NCBI RefSeq assembly: GCF_013112485.1
Contig: NZ_JABFHG010000018.1
Span: 1 to 64,000, forward strand
Length of the DNA stretch: 64,000 bases
Reading direction: 5' to 3'
Origin: Roseicella sp. DB1501
GTDB taxonomy: Bacteria; Pseudomonadota; Alphaproteobacteria; Acetobacterales; Acetobacteraceae
The notes below the pieces were generated by a model. The model was not told the DNA's origin. It saw only the letters and a program-made list of their open reading frames with translations, and made no database searches. Of the stretch, positions 34,462 to 42,204 are shown in pieces (position 1 is the first letter of the stretch; every line of letters starts with the position of its first letter). The position numbers and the translations under genes are program-made.

Positions 34462-37430
34462 TGTTGACGTTCCGCGACATCGCAGCCGGGGCGTTGTCAG
34501 CGGCAGTTGCGCTTACCGATCATCTGTTTGAACAGACGCTCGACGACAAACATCAAGCCTTGGGTGCCTACTACGCGGGCCAGCCGGAGGGACCGGGGGG
34601 AAGTTCGGTCGCCCGCGCCCGCCTCGACATGGACCCTGCCCTTGCCGATGTGCTGGGCCTCACCCCCGGTCAGGTTGTCAGCCACAAGCAACTCACGGCG
34701 ATCCTCTCCGGTCGAAGGACGGACGGCAAAGACCTGCCCGGATCATCACGCAAGGTCAGGCGATACAAGCAAGAGGGGAAGGAGGACCGGATCAAGCTGG
34801 CGGGGATGGATCTGTGCTTCTCCGCGCCGAAGTCGTTCAGCCTAGCATGGGCCTTCGCCGAGACGGAGGCCGAGCGCGCATCCCTGATGCAGTGCCATCT
34901 CGACGCCAGGGACGCCGTGCTCCGGCACATCGAGCGCGAAATCGGGCATGGCCGCGTCGGCGCCAATGGGCAGATGACCACGGAGCCGGCGAAGCTGGCC
35001 TGGATCAGCATCGAGCATTTCACCGCCAGGCCGACAGCCACCATCACCCGGCCCGACCCGGTCACGGGCGTCATGGGGACCGAGCTTTACACCGTGCGGC
35101 AGGCCGGCGACCCGAACGTCCACAGCCACAACATCATCCCGAATGTCATGGTGACCGATAGCGGCAAGGTCGTGTCGATCAACCAGGGCTTGCTGGCGCC
35201 CAACATCCATCTCTACGGCGCGATTTATCAGGCCCTGCTGGCCGACAATCTCCGCGCCATGGGGGTGCGGGTCGATCTCTGCGACGAAAAGCGTTACGCC
35301 GTCCTGCCCGCCATCCCGAAGGAAATCTGCGCCGAATTCTCCAAGCGGACCCGCGATGCCGAAGGCGCGGCGCGGGAGGAAGCCGGGCGGCGCGGCCTCG
35401 ACTGGGACGCGATGTCGCAGGACGACCGGGTCAAGTTCCTCAAGGGCGGCGCCAAGGCGTCGAGAAAGGCCAAGACCGACGACCTCGCCGATTTCCAGTC
35501 CTGGCAGGAGCAAGCCGCCGGCTTGGGCTGGGCCCATGAAACGGTGATCGAGGGTCCACAGGCCAGCCTGGACGACGACACCAGGCGCGAAGCGGTGCGG
35601 CAGACCGCCCTCCCCCTGCTGTCGTCCATCCTCGATCGCAAAGCGGTTCTGAGCGGCAGCGAGGTCACGCTGCAGGTCGTGCGCGGCGCCATCAAATGGG
35701 GCCTCAAGGCGCTGGAGGAGTTGAAAACGGTATCGAAGATGCTCGTCCAGCACGGCATCGAGCAGGACGGCGCCCAGACCGATCTGGTCTGGACCGAGCA
35801 GGACGGCAGGGTGAAGGTCACCACCGCGCTCCATATCGGCCAGGAGCTGGAGGTCATCGACCGGACCCGCGCCCGCGCTGCTGACCTGTCCCGCGCGCTC
35901 ACCGTGGCGGAGATCGATCAATGCACGGACGGGCTCGATTTCACGACCCCTGAAGGCATGGCACAGCGCGAGGTCATGAACGCGATCGGCACCGGGGGAG
36001 AGTTCGCGGTCGCCATCGGTTCGGCTGGCGCGGGGAAAAGCGCACTGATGTCGGTCCTCACTTCCGCATGGAGACGGCGGAAGATGAAGGTCATCGGCAC
36101 CGCCCTGTCATGGAAGATCGCGCGCCGGATGGAGATGGACGAGACCTACGCCCTCGATCCCCTCATCAATCGGCTTGAGAAAGGCAAGATCGCCATCGAC
36201 CGAAACGCCGTGATCGTGATCGACGAGTTAAGCCAGATCGGGACAGTCCATCTACTCAAGCTCTTGAGGCTCCAGCAACGCTACGGCTTCAAGATCGCGG
36301 CGATAGGGGACCACCTTCAAGCTCAAAGCATAGCGGCAGGTAGTGTGATTGACCTGCTGCAACGCGCGATGCCAGAAGCCATCCCCCAGCTGCTAATCAA
36401 CATTCGCCAGAAGACCGAGCGGGAGAAGAAAATCGCCGGTCTCTTTCGTGACGGAAAGGCGGGAGACGCGATCAAGCTCAAACGCGAGGACGGCACTGCC
36501 GAACTTGTCGAAGGCGACAGGGCGGAAGCCATCGCCCGCATTGCCCAACTCGCCATGACCATGCCGGACGCTACGCTTTCCACCCCGACGAATGCCGATG
36601 CGATGGATATCGGTCGGGCGATCCGCAAACTCAAACAGGAAACCGGGGAAATATCATATCAAGAAACGCTCATAAAGGCGACCGACAATCAGGAATCCGA
36701 GCATGAGCTATCCATAGCCCAAGGGGATTGTGTGAGGTTGTTCGCCGTCACCCGTTCCTCGAAAGGCGCTGTGTTAGGGGTGAATGGGTCGGTCCTGACC
36801 GTGACGAAGGTTCACAAGACCGGGCTGGATCTAACGACCCATAAAGGCAAGACAGGCTTTGTATCGTGGGATGCGCTGAAATACGGCGGGGAACGGGTCA
36901 AGCTTGCATATGGCACGGTTTTAACAGTCGAGTCTTCCCAAGGACTGACGTCCGACAACCATATTAGCTGCTTTCCTAGCGGGACATCAAACGTCAATCA
37001 GTTTCGCGCCTATGTTTCAGCGAGCCGCCACCGCTTGGCGTCATGGATTATTGTATCGAAAGGGGCCGAGATGCTCGATATTTCAAACCGTCTCCCCTTG
37101 GGAATTAACGACCCTATCGATGACGACGCCATATGGGACCATGTTGCGTCTAATCTTTCACGCAGACCAAAGAAAGAAAATGCCGTCGATCTGTTGGAGC
37201 AGTTTGCGGAGCTAAAATCTGGCTTTGCGCAAAGTTTCCAAGCGACTTCAAGAATATTTGAGAACGAAAAGTCTGCATCGCAAGCGAGGATCATCAAAGC
37301 CAACTGCCAGTATAGCCACAAAGCGGGTTTTAGAGCTCATGACGTTTGTAATAAGAACGAAAATTCTTTACAATATGGCATCAAAACGGGTCGAATGACG
37401 TCTCACCGCCAAACGACCCTGAACATCTAA
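34461..37430 (+). CDS. MobF-family conjugative relaxase-helicase (TrwC/TraA-like)
   Basis: A 989-residue protein that would nick one strand at oriT, stay bound to the 5' end and unwind the DNA for transfer. The N-terminal relaxase has the Tyr pair in ALGAYYAG (about residue 40), FSAPKSFSLAWAF and the metal-binding VHSHNIIPNVM (about 217-227). The C-terminal RecD-like helicase has Walker A GSAGAGKSA (about 519), Walker B VIVIDELSQ (about 583), IGDHLQAQSI and motif VI VESSQGLTSDN...YVSASRHR (about 823-855). The last 400 bp are noticeably AT-rich. No type IV coupling protein or T4SS gene is present, so the element would be mobilisable rather than self-transmissible. Confidence 0.92.
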   Translation: MLTFRDIAAGALSAAVALTDHLFEQTLDDKHQALGAYYAGQPEGPGGSSVARARLDMDPALADVLGLTPGQVVSHKQLTAILSGRRTDGKDLPGSSRKVRRYKQEGKEDRIKLAGMDLCFSAPKSFSLAWAFAETEAERASLMQCHLDARDAVLRHIEREIGHGRVGANGQMTTEPAKLAWISIEHFTARPTATITRPDPVTGVMGTELYTVRQAGDPNVHSHNIIPNVMVTDSGKVVSINQGLLAPNIHLYGAIYQALLADNLRAMGVRVDLCDEKRYAVLPAIPKEICAEFSKRTRDAEGAAREEAGRRGLDWDAMSQDDRVKFLKGGAKASRKAKTDDLADFQSWQEQAAGLGWAHETVIEGPQASLDDDTRREAVRQTALPLLSSILDRKAVLSGSEVTLQVVRGAIKWGLKALEELKTVSKMLVQHGIEQDGAQTDLVWTEQDGRVKVTTALHIGQELEVIDRTRARAADLSRALTVAEIDQCTDGLDFTTPEGMAQREVMNAIGTGGEFAVAIGSAGAGKSALMSVLTSAWRRRKMKVIGTALSWKIARRMEMDETYALDPLINRLEKGKIAIDRNAVIVIDELSQIGTVHLLKLLRLQQRYGFKIAAIGDHLQAQSIAAGSVIDLLQRAMPEAIPQLLINIRQKTEREKKIAGLFRDGKAGDAIKLKREDGTAELVEGDRAEAIARIAQLAMTMPDATLSTPTNADAMDIGRAIRKLKQETGEISYQETLIKATDNQESEHELSIAQGDCVRLFAVTRSSKGAVLGVNGSVLTVTKVHKTGLDLTTHKGKTGFVSWDALKYGGERVKLAYGTVLTVESSQGLTSDNHISCFPSGTSNVNQFRAYVSASRHRLASWIIVSKGAEMLDISNRLPLGINDPIDDDAIWDHVASNLSRRPKKENAVDLLEQFAELKSGFAQSFQATSRIFENEKSASQARIIKANCQYSHKAGFRAHDVCNKNENSLQYGIKTGRMTSHRQTTLNI

Positions 37431-37448
37431 CGCTGTCATGGAGCGCTG

Positions 37449-38294
37449 GTGCCTGAGACTACATTACACGATTTGCCTGCAACTAAGGAAGATGCCTTAA
37501 AGCTAGGTCTGACCAAATACTTTACTGGCATTCCGTGCAGGCAAGGTCATATTGCAGCTCGCTATTCAAAGGATCACGGGTGCGTTGAATGCAATAGTGA
37601 TTATTATAGAAAGAAACAAGGCGGTCTGCCGACCCGAAATCCTCCTAAGTTCCCAAGCGTCGTTATGCATTCCGGCCCCCTTGTGTCTCGGCAGGAGGCA
37701 GAGAAAAACAACTTACCTCTGTTCTTTACAGGCCAGCCCTGCGCACAGGGGCATATATGCCAAAGGTCTACCAAAACCAACCGTTGTAAAGTATGCCAGA
37801 CAACGGCGAATAAAAACCACCACCAGTCCGCCGAAGCAAAAGCTAAACGCAAACGTGTCTACGCCGAAAAGCGCGAGCAGTATAACGCTGCGGCTAAGAG
37901 ATACAGGGATAATAACAAAGAAAAATACCTAGCTATGGTTCGGAGGGTGAGAGATAGAAATCGGCCCACATACAGAGCCATAGCGAAACGCTGGCGAGAA
38001 AAAAACAAAGAAGCATACCAAGCCCGGCAAGCGAACAGGCGTAAGCGAGAACGCGCTGCTGGCGGATCATATACAGCGAAGCAAATTGCCAATCTGCGTC
38101 ATAAGCAGGGAAACAAATGCATTTACTGCAAAACAAAGTTTTTTGCGGGATATCACATTGATCACATCATGCCATTAATTCTTGGCGGATCAAATGATAT
38201 TAGCAATATCCAGCTACTATGCAGAGATTGCAATTTGCGCAAAGGTGCAAAAAACCCGGTAGCATACGCACAAGAACGCGGCCTTTTACTTTAA
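37449..38294 (+). CDS. HNH endonuclease with tandem Cys/His N-terminal repeats
   Basis: A 281-residue phage-type HNH nuclease. The C-terminal domain (about 218-268) reads CIYCKTKFFAGYHIDHIMPLILGGSNDISNIQLLCRDCNLRKGAKNP, a complete HNH with two CxxC zinc knuckles. The N-terminus has two similar modules, KLGLTKYFTGIPCRQGHIA...CVEC and KNNLPLFFTGQPCAQGHIC...CKVC, each a likely zinc-binding DNA-recognition unit. A long basic helix connects them. The start is GTG 37449. AT-rich codon use unlike the relaxase points to independent acquisition, as for free-standing homing endonucleases. Confidence 0.88.
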   Translation: MPETTLHDLPATKEDALKLGLTKYFTGIPCRQGHIAARYSKDHGCVECNSDYYRKKQGGLPTRNPPKFPSVVMHSGPLVSRQEAEKNNLPLFFTGQPCAQGHICQRSTKTNRCKVCQTTANKNHHQSAEAKAKRKRVYAEKREQYNAAAKRYRDNNKEKYLAMVRRVRDRNRPTYRAIAKRWREKNKEAYQARQANRRKRERAAGGSYTAKQIANLRHKQGNKCIYCKTKFFAGYHIDHIMPLILGGSNDISNIQLLCRDCNLRKGAKNPVAYAQERGLLL

Positions 38295-38332
38295 GGCACC
38301 CCGCCGCGTCACCAAGCAGCGGGACACCGGCC

Positions 38333-39079
38333 TCAAGATGGCTCGTGCTTCCTGTGGCGCGCCTGCTCACGCCGCGCGATATTCTCGACCGTCCGTCTCA
38401 CTTCGGCATGGCTGAGCGGCGGCACGCAGCGCGCATCGTTGAAGGCGAGGCAGAGGTTGAGAACCAGCTCGCGCTCCAGCCAGGGCTGACGCAACAGCTT
38501 CCCGGCGATACGTGCGATGGTCGAATTGCGCTCGCCGTTCGGCACCGTCATGAGCGGTGCGTTCCAGTCGATCCGGATCCTCGGCGCGCTGATGCGCTCG
38601 ATCAGCCAATCCGGCGCAGGCGCAATTTCCGGCGCGCTGTCGACGGACCATGCGTAGGAGCGACCGGAGGGATGAATCGATGGCGGAGCGCAGACATAGC
38701 CGCCGTCACCGCGCACATCGAGGCCAGGGACGAATTTAACTCGGTTCCCGATCCCGGCGCGGTAGCGGAAAAAGAGGTGACGGCCCCCGCCGCCCGTGAT
38801 GGCTTCAACAGTGGATGGCAAAGACCCATAGCTGGCTTCGAGATCGTGAAGCGATGCCTCACCGGCATCGCCATCGACATCGACAACGAAAATACCGGAA
38901 GGCAGACCAGTCGGGATGCCGATATTGGCATCAGGCCAGCGCTGCCACCACGCGAGGACAGTGCCTGGATCGCGTGACGCTTCATAGAATCCGCGTTCCG
39001 TCAGGGGCACCTTGCCGCGCGGCGCCAGCGGAAAAACCGGGATGCTACGGCGGGCAAAGGCGAGGGCGTGTTTCAGCAT
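38333..39079 (-). CDS. Bifunctional DNA primase/polymerase (Prim-Pol plus PriCT)
   Basis: A 248-residue archaeo-eukaryotic-type primase-polymerase. The N-terminal Prim-Pol domain has FARRSIPVFPLAPRGKVPL, NIGIPTG, the metal-binding FVVDVDGDAG (Asp67, Asp69), GGGRHLFFRY and GYVCAPPSIHPSGRSYAW. The C-terminal 70 residues (RNSTIARIAGKLLRQ...VPPLSHAEVRRTVENIARRE) match a PriCT-1 helical domain. No helicase is fused. It is the last gene of the leftward operon; a second, larger Prim-Pol lies at 48.9 kb. Confidence 0.9.
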   Translation of the reverse strand: MLKHALAFARRSIPVFPLAPRGKVPLTERGFYEASRDPGTVLAWWQRWPDANIGIPTGLPSGIFVVDVDGDAGEASLHDLEASYGSLPSTVEAITGGGGRHLFFRYRAGIGNRVKFVPGLDVRGDGGYVCAPPSIHPSGRSYAWSVDSAPEIAPAPDWLIERISAPRIRIDWNAPLMTVPNGERNSTIARIAGKLLRQPWLERELVLNLCLAFNDARCVPPLSHAEVRRTVENIARREQARHRKHEPS

Positions 39080-39384
39080 GTCAACACCCGCACCAGTGCC
39101 GGACTAACCTTCCGCCACGCCGGTCCCGCGTTCAGCCATGCCTCCTCATCGTCGATCACCACGACATCGCCCACGCCAGTCGCGCGGTGCAGTCCCGGTT
39201 CCGGCTTGAACATCGGTGTCGGGTGATTCTCCCAACCGGCTTCCGTTGTCCGGTCCACTGTCAGGTGCAGGCAGTCGCCCAGATCGAGGAGAGACAGATC
39301 GTTGATCGTCAGTGTTGCTACCGGCTTCATCAGACCAAACAGGTTGAAGGACGGGCGCATGGCATGGAGAATCGTCAGGCGCAT
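39073..39384 (-). CDS. Small protein with R-x-x-x-VGD motif (paralogue of 40077-40415)
   Basis: A 103-residue product. The C-terminal core GLHRATGVGDVVVIDDEEAWLN...AWRKV aligns with QRSTSVGDIVVVDAKRAFACARVGWVEI of the gene at 40077-40415. Motifs of this kind (RSxSVGD followed by a Trp-containing strand) occur in small proteins and polyvalent-protein domains of phages and conjugative elements (YodL-like); that link is tentative. Its start overlaps a 33-residue partner and its stop overlaps the primase start. Confidence 0.7.
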   Translation of the reverse strand: MRLTILHAMRPSFNLFGLMKPVATLTINDLSLLDLGDCLHLTVDRTTEAGWENHPTPMFKPEPGLHRATGVGDVVVIDDEEAWLNAGPAWRKVSPALVRVLTC

Positions 39385-39476
39385 AGCACCGGCCCCGCAG
39401 GCAGACGTTCGTCCACCCAGAAGTCGCGGATCGGCTCATCTATGCGGTCGCCGGGGCCGCCCCTATTGTTTATCAT
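39375..39476 (-). CDS. 33-residue protein with DFW-x-D-x-RLPAGP motif
   Basis: The product MINNRGGPGDRIDEPIRDFW continues VDERLPAGPVLCA. Its core RIDxxIxDFW[VI]D[ED]RLPAGP is repeated at the C-terminus of the 76-residue gene at 40412-40642. Its ATG overlaps the upstream stop (ATGA) and its stop overlaps the downstream ATG, so despite its size it sits in a perfect operon slot. Conservation of the motif between the two copies argues that it is translated. Confidence 0.6.
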   Translation of the reverse strand: MINNRGGPGDRIDEPIRDFWVDERLPAGPVLCA

Positions 39477-39949
39477 GCCCTCGGCGCCACCATCACTGCG
39501 CGCGGACGGCGATAATACTCCTCATACGCCAGACCCAAGATCCCAAGCATGACGTGGCAATGCATCGGCATGTGACCGCTTTCCGCAACATCGATAATCG
39601 CTTGCTGGATTCTGCCGAACCAGCACGTCGTCAGCGTGTCCCGGTGTTTTGAAAAAAACGACATCCCGAGCGGATAGTCAGTAGATCCATCATCGGTAAT
39701 GGCTTGTTTAACCACCGAAGACGTCACGTTCACCAAGTCGACAAAAATCTCGCGGCATTCCTCAATTAAGATCGCCTCATCATCTTCTGTCTGCGACCTC
39801 ATTCCATCAGGATCGCGCTCCCGCATTCCCTGCCACTCGGCTCTGGCGTTCTCAGCAAACCTCTGCCCGAGGGCCTTCGCTAGGCGCCGTTCCGCCTGAC
39901 GCATTTCCGCACTGGAATCGTGGTTGAATTCGTTTGCGATGGTCGTCAT
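39473..39949 (-). CDS. Hypothetical phage protein
   Basis: A 158-residue mainly helical protein with acidic centre (RSQTEDDEAILIEECREIFVDLVNVTSSVV) and C-terminal MLGILGLAYEEYYRRPRAVMVAPRA. The ribosome site AAAGG lies 8 bp before ATG 39949. No family is recognised. It separates the two copies of the duplicated small-protein module. Confidence 0.65.
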   Translation of the reverse strand: MTTIANEFNHDSSAEMRQAERRLAKALGQRFAENARAEWQGMRERDPDGMRSQTEDDEAILIEECREIFVDLVNVTSSVVKQAITDDGSTDYPLGMSFFSKHRDTLTTCWFGRIQQAIIDVAESGHMPMHCHVMLGILGLAYEEYYRRPRAVMVAPRA

Positions 39950-39960
39950 CGTTTTACCTT

Positions 39961-40080
39961 TCAGGTTTCACCGTCATCAAATTCACCATCGTCAGACGGC
40001 GCGGCTGCCACCGGCCTGAGCAGGCCGAGCGCAGTGGCGTTGAGGGTCTGGTGTAGCCGCTGGTGGATTTCGCATTTCAC
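39961..40080 (-). CDS. 39-residue small protein
   Basis: GTG 40080 overlaps the preceding stop (GTGA). The product, VKCEIHQRLHQTLNATALGL then LRPVAAAPSDDGEFDDGET, has an amphipathic N-terminal helix and an acidic tail. It is supported only by operon position and plausible composition. Confidence 0.4.
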   Translation of the reverse strand: MKCEIHQRLHQTLNATALGLLRPVAAAPSDDGEFDDGET

Positions 40081-40415
40081 GGCTGCGGCCCCTTCATGCG
40101 CCGAGAGATGACATCGAACGGAATCTCCACCCAGCCGACGCGGGCGCAGGCAAAGGCGCGCTTTGCGTCGACCACGACGATATCGCCGACGCTGGTGGAG
40201 CGTTGCGGTCCAGGTGCGGGGATCAGAAAGTCGGGATGGTGCGCGGGATCGTTCCATGCTTCGTCGACGTGGTTGGTGAGCCTGAAAGCATGGGACAGCG
40301 CGGTCTCGACAGGCGTCGCATCGGCCAGATGAAGGTCGGCCACCTTCTCGATCGGCGCCTCGCTTTTTTCCAGGCCGAATGTCGGGTGGGTGTCGTGATA
40401 AACGGAGACCTTCAT
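40077..40415 (-). CDS. Small protein with RSTSVGD motif
   Basis: A 112-residue product. It has an N-terminal strand MKVSVYHDTHPTFGL, a middle LSHAFRLTNHVDEAWNDP and the core RSTSVGDIVVVDAKRAFACARVGWVEIPFDVI. This core is shared with the gene at 39073-39384. RSxSVGDVV followed by a C/W-containing strand recurs in proteins of mobile elements; a role in host interaction or antirestriction is speculation. It overlaps the 76-residue gene upstream by four bases. Confidence 0.7.
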   Translation of the reverse strand: MKVSVYHDTHPTFGLEKSEAPIEKVADLHLADATPVETALSHAFRLTNHVDEAWNDPAHHPDFLIPAPGPQRSTSVGDIVVVDAKRAFACARVGWVEIPFDVISRRMKGPQP

Positions 40416-40642
40416 AGCTTCGGCCCCGCCGGCAACCGGTCATCGATCCAGAAATCGATGACGCCATCGATCCGCTCGCCATCGTCCGGCGTGTCGGCGT
40501 AGTGGGCGAAGTAGGGATCCTTGAACTCGGCCGGGTACTCGCTGCCGTCGGCGGTCTGGACGACGATGTTGCGCTGGAAGCGACGCAGCTCCTGCTTTGC
40601 GCGATCCAGCACGGACGCATTGAACGCCTCGCACGTCTGCAT
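40412..40642 (-). CDS. Small protein with C-terminal DFWIDDRLPAGP motif
   Basis: A 76-residue protein. The first 50 residues (MQTCEAFNASVLDRAKQELRRFQRNIVVQTADGSEYPAEF) are specific. The end RIDGVIDFWIDDRLPAGPKL repeats the 33-residue protein at 39375-39476. The ribosome site AAGGAA lies 7 bp before ATG 40642. Together with the next gene it forms the complete copy of the duplicated module. Confidence 0.72.
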   Translation of the reverse strand: MQTCEAFNASVLDRAKQELRRFQRNIVVQTADGSEYPAEFKDPYFAHYADTPDDGERIDGVIDFWIDDRLPAGPKL

Positions 40643-40719
40643 GTGATTTCCTTTCTTGTTTTTGGCCTCGTAGGGCGATCATCTTGGTACGCAGTGGTTG
40701 GACAAATCGTGGTCAGGCT

Positions 40720-40986
40720 TCAGCGGCCATAGATGCGTCCTTCGGAGGCGCAATCGACCCGCCCCGTCACCGTGTCGACATTCGAGTTGGCATGCACCAG
40801 GCGCAGCGTCGGGACCCCGGATCGCCGCGCTGGCGGCGGGTCGTCGAGGACGGCCATGCCATCGACGCACATGACGTAAATCATTGGCCTGAACTCGATG
40901 TTGCTCACACCATCGACACGGCGATCGAGATCGTACTGCATGTCCACTGCAGGCGGCTTTCCATGGATGCGGATGCGCGCGCTCAT
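40720..40986 (-). CDS. Hypothetical protein
   Basis: An 88-residue product starting MSARIRIHGKPPAVDMQYDL. PMIYVMCVDGMAVLDD and VHANSNVDTVTGRVDC suggest a small beta-rich fold. ATG 40986 is preceded by GGGAG and overlaps the stop of the upstream membrane protein. No family is recognised. Confidence 0.6.
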   Translation of the reverse strand: MSARIRIHGKPPAVDMQYDLDRRVDGVSNIEFRPMIYVMCVDGMAVLDDPPPARRSGVPTLRLVHANSNVDTVTGRVDCASEGRIYGR

Positions 40987-41207
40987 TGATTGCGCTCCCA
41001 CCAGCTGAAGAGGGTTACGCCGGCGCCGCCCATGCTGATCGAGGCGCTGGTCAGCAATGCCTGCGCCGGGAACTGGTCGAAGCACCAGACGAGGCCGAGG
41101 CCTGATCCGATCACCAGTAATGCAGAAACCCAAACCACGGCTTCCGGAATAGTCTGATATGGCACTCCGTTTTCAGCCTGACTGGAAACGCTTGTGTTGT
41201 CTTTCAT
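40983..41207 (-). CDS. Small membrane protein, first gene of the leftward operon
   Basis: A 74-residue protein with two probable TM helices (AVVWVSALLVIGSGLGLVWCF and AQALLTSASISMGGAGVTLFSWW). ATG 41207 has GGAG at 7 bp. It heads the nine-gene leftward operon whose promoter must lie in the AT-rich gap at 41,208-41,331. The layout resembles small inner-membrane proteins of phage immunity or exclusion regions; function unknown. Confidence 0.6.
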   Translation of the reverse strand: MKDNTSVSSQAENGVPYQTIPEAVVWVSALLVIGSGLGLVWCFDQFPAQALLTSASISMGGAGVTLFSWWERNQ

Positions 41208-41331
41208 TCTTTTCTCCCTGAAATAAGCTCGCATTATCATTTACACATAAAATGTGATAGTGTACATACGCTTTATAAGCAATAATCTTGCTTATTCCCT
41301 TTATCTTAAAATGTGATAGCTTACCGACAGC
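41208..41331. promoter_or_regulatory. Divergent AT-rich control region with repeated operator-like sites
   Basis: The 12-bp sequence AAAATGTGATAG occurs twice in direct orientation (41,249-41,260 and 41,308-41,319). Between them a 7-bp inverted repeat ATAAGCA/TGCTTAT spans 41,275-41,295. The region separates the leftward nine-gene operon from the rightward Cro-like gene, the standard layout for a phage switch. The second copy ends 12 bp before the HTH gene's ATG, consistent with autoregulation. Confidence 0.65.
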
Positions 41332-41535
41332 ATGAATGCGTTAGAGCAATACCGAGTTGATGAGGGCTTAAACTATTCTGAGCTTGCCGCCCGCCTCAAA
41401 ACATCGCCACAGAATGTTCAGCGTTGGTGCAACGGCATCGAGCCGCGTCCCGCTGACCGGGAGATGATCGAGAAGCGCACCAAGGGTCGGGTGAAGAAGG
41501 GCGCGGTGTTGATCTATCAAGGCAAGCCTGATTGA
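41332..41535 (+). CDS. Cro/CI-type helix-turn-helix regulator
   Basis: A 67-residue DNA-binding protein. The HTH reads LEQYRVDEGLNYSELAARLKTSPQNVQRWCNGIEPRP, a compact XRE/Cro fold (residues 4-40). There is no effector or cleavage domain, so it is Cro-like rather than a full CI repressor. No ribosome site precedes ATG 41332, so translation may be leaderless or weak. It probably binds the repeats in the adjacent control region. Confidence 0.82.
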   Translation: MNALEQYRVDEGLNYSELAARLKTSPQNVQRWCNGIEPRPADREMIEKRTKGRVKKGAVLIYQGKPD

Positions 41536-41564
41536 CCGTTGTCCGGCGGGTACGGATAGCGGTG

Positions 41565-41615
41565 AGGCAGGCGCCTCAAGGCCGACAGGCCCAACAACAA
41601 AGAGGAGAGACGACC
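41565..41615 (+). promoter_or_regulatory. Two-hairpin 5' leader, copy 1
   Basis: GAGGC-AGGC-GCCTC forms a 5-bp stem with a 4-nt loop and GGCC-GACA-GGCC a second 4-bp stem. Then come CCAACAACAA and the ribosome site AGAGGAGA in front of ATG 41616. The same order and spacing recur in front of the gene at 41882. Confidence 0.6.
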
Positions 41616-41798
41616 ATGGCTGCACAGCCAAAAGCGAAAACGACGAAACCCGCCACAAAAAACCAGACCAAAAGCAAGACGCCTGTTGCAAGCAAGGCTG
41701 CTGCTGCAAAGGCGAAGGCTCCTGCGAAGAAGGCCGCGGCGAAGCCGGTGAAGACGGCCGCGAAAAAGGCGCTGGCGAAGGCGAAGAAGAAGGCCTGA
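41616..41798 (+). CDS. Histone H1-like Lys/Ala/Pro-rich DNA-binding protein
   Basis: A 60-residue protein made almost wholly of K, A, P and T (TKPATKNQTKSKTPVASKAA then AKAKAPAKKAAAKPVKTAAK). It looks like the C-terminal tail of histone H1 and the bacterial Hc1/AlgP class. Such proteins coat or condense DNA through non-specific phosphate contacts. ATG 41616 has an AGAGGAGA ribosome site within a structured leader. It may compact phage or host DNA; that is inference. Confidence 0.75.
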   Translation: MAAQPKAKTTKPATKNQTKSKTPVASKAAAAKAKAPAKKAAAKPVKTAAKKALAKAKKKA

Positions 41799-41834
41799 TT
41801 TCCCAGTGGCCCTGCTCAGCCGGGGCCACAAGGA

Positions 41835-41881
41835 AGGCAGGTGCCTTCGGCCTTCAGGCCCAATAAAAAGAGGAGAAGAGA
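41835..41881 (+). promoter_or_regulatory. Two-hairpin 5' leader, copy 2
   Basis: AAGGC-AGGT-GCCTT forms a 5-bp stem and GGCC-TTCA-GGCC a 4-bp stem, followed by CAATAAAA and AGAGGAGA before ATG 41882. Relative to copy 1, the outermost G-C pair of stem 1 is changed to A-T on both sides, a compensatory substitution. Confidence 0.62.
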
Positions 41882-42202
41882 ATGATCACGGATCAGGAGC
41901 GCGACGTCGCACTTTTGAACAGCCCAGCCGAGCGCGTCACTAAAGAGCGCATCGGTGCCATCATTATCGAGACAAAATTCATCCAGCCCGAGGGCACCTT
42001 GCTGACCTTGTGCATCCTGACACTGCGGAACGGCTTTACCGTGACAGGCGAATCTGCCTGCGCGGCACCCGAAAACTTCAACAAGGAGCTTGGCGAGAAG
42101 ATCGCCTATGACAACGCCTTCAATCAGATATGGAAGCTTGAGGGCTACCTTTTGAAAGAGGCTATCTATTTGACAGGAACAAAAGCGCAGGCGGCGGTTT
42201 GA
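41882..42202 (+). CDS. Phage Gp49-like family protein
   Basis: A 106-residue protein with the Gp49/66 phage family core: ERIGAIIIETKFIQPEGTLLTLCILTLRNGFTVTGESACAAPENFNKELGEKIAYDNAFNQIWKLEGYLLKE. Family members are common in tailed phages and have no settled biochemical function. It is translated from a strong AGAGGAGA site behind leader copy 2. Confidence 0.87.
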   Translation: MITDQERDVALLNSPAERVTKERIGAIIIETKFIQPEGTLLTLCILTLRNGFTVTGESACAAPENFNKELGEKIAYDNAFNQIWKLEGYLLKEAIYLTGTKAQAAV

Positions 42203-42204
42203 AC

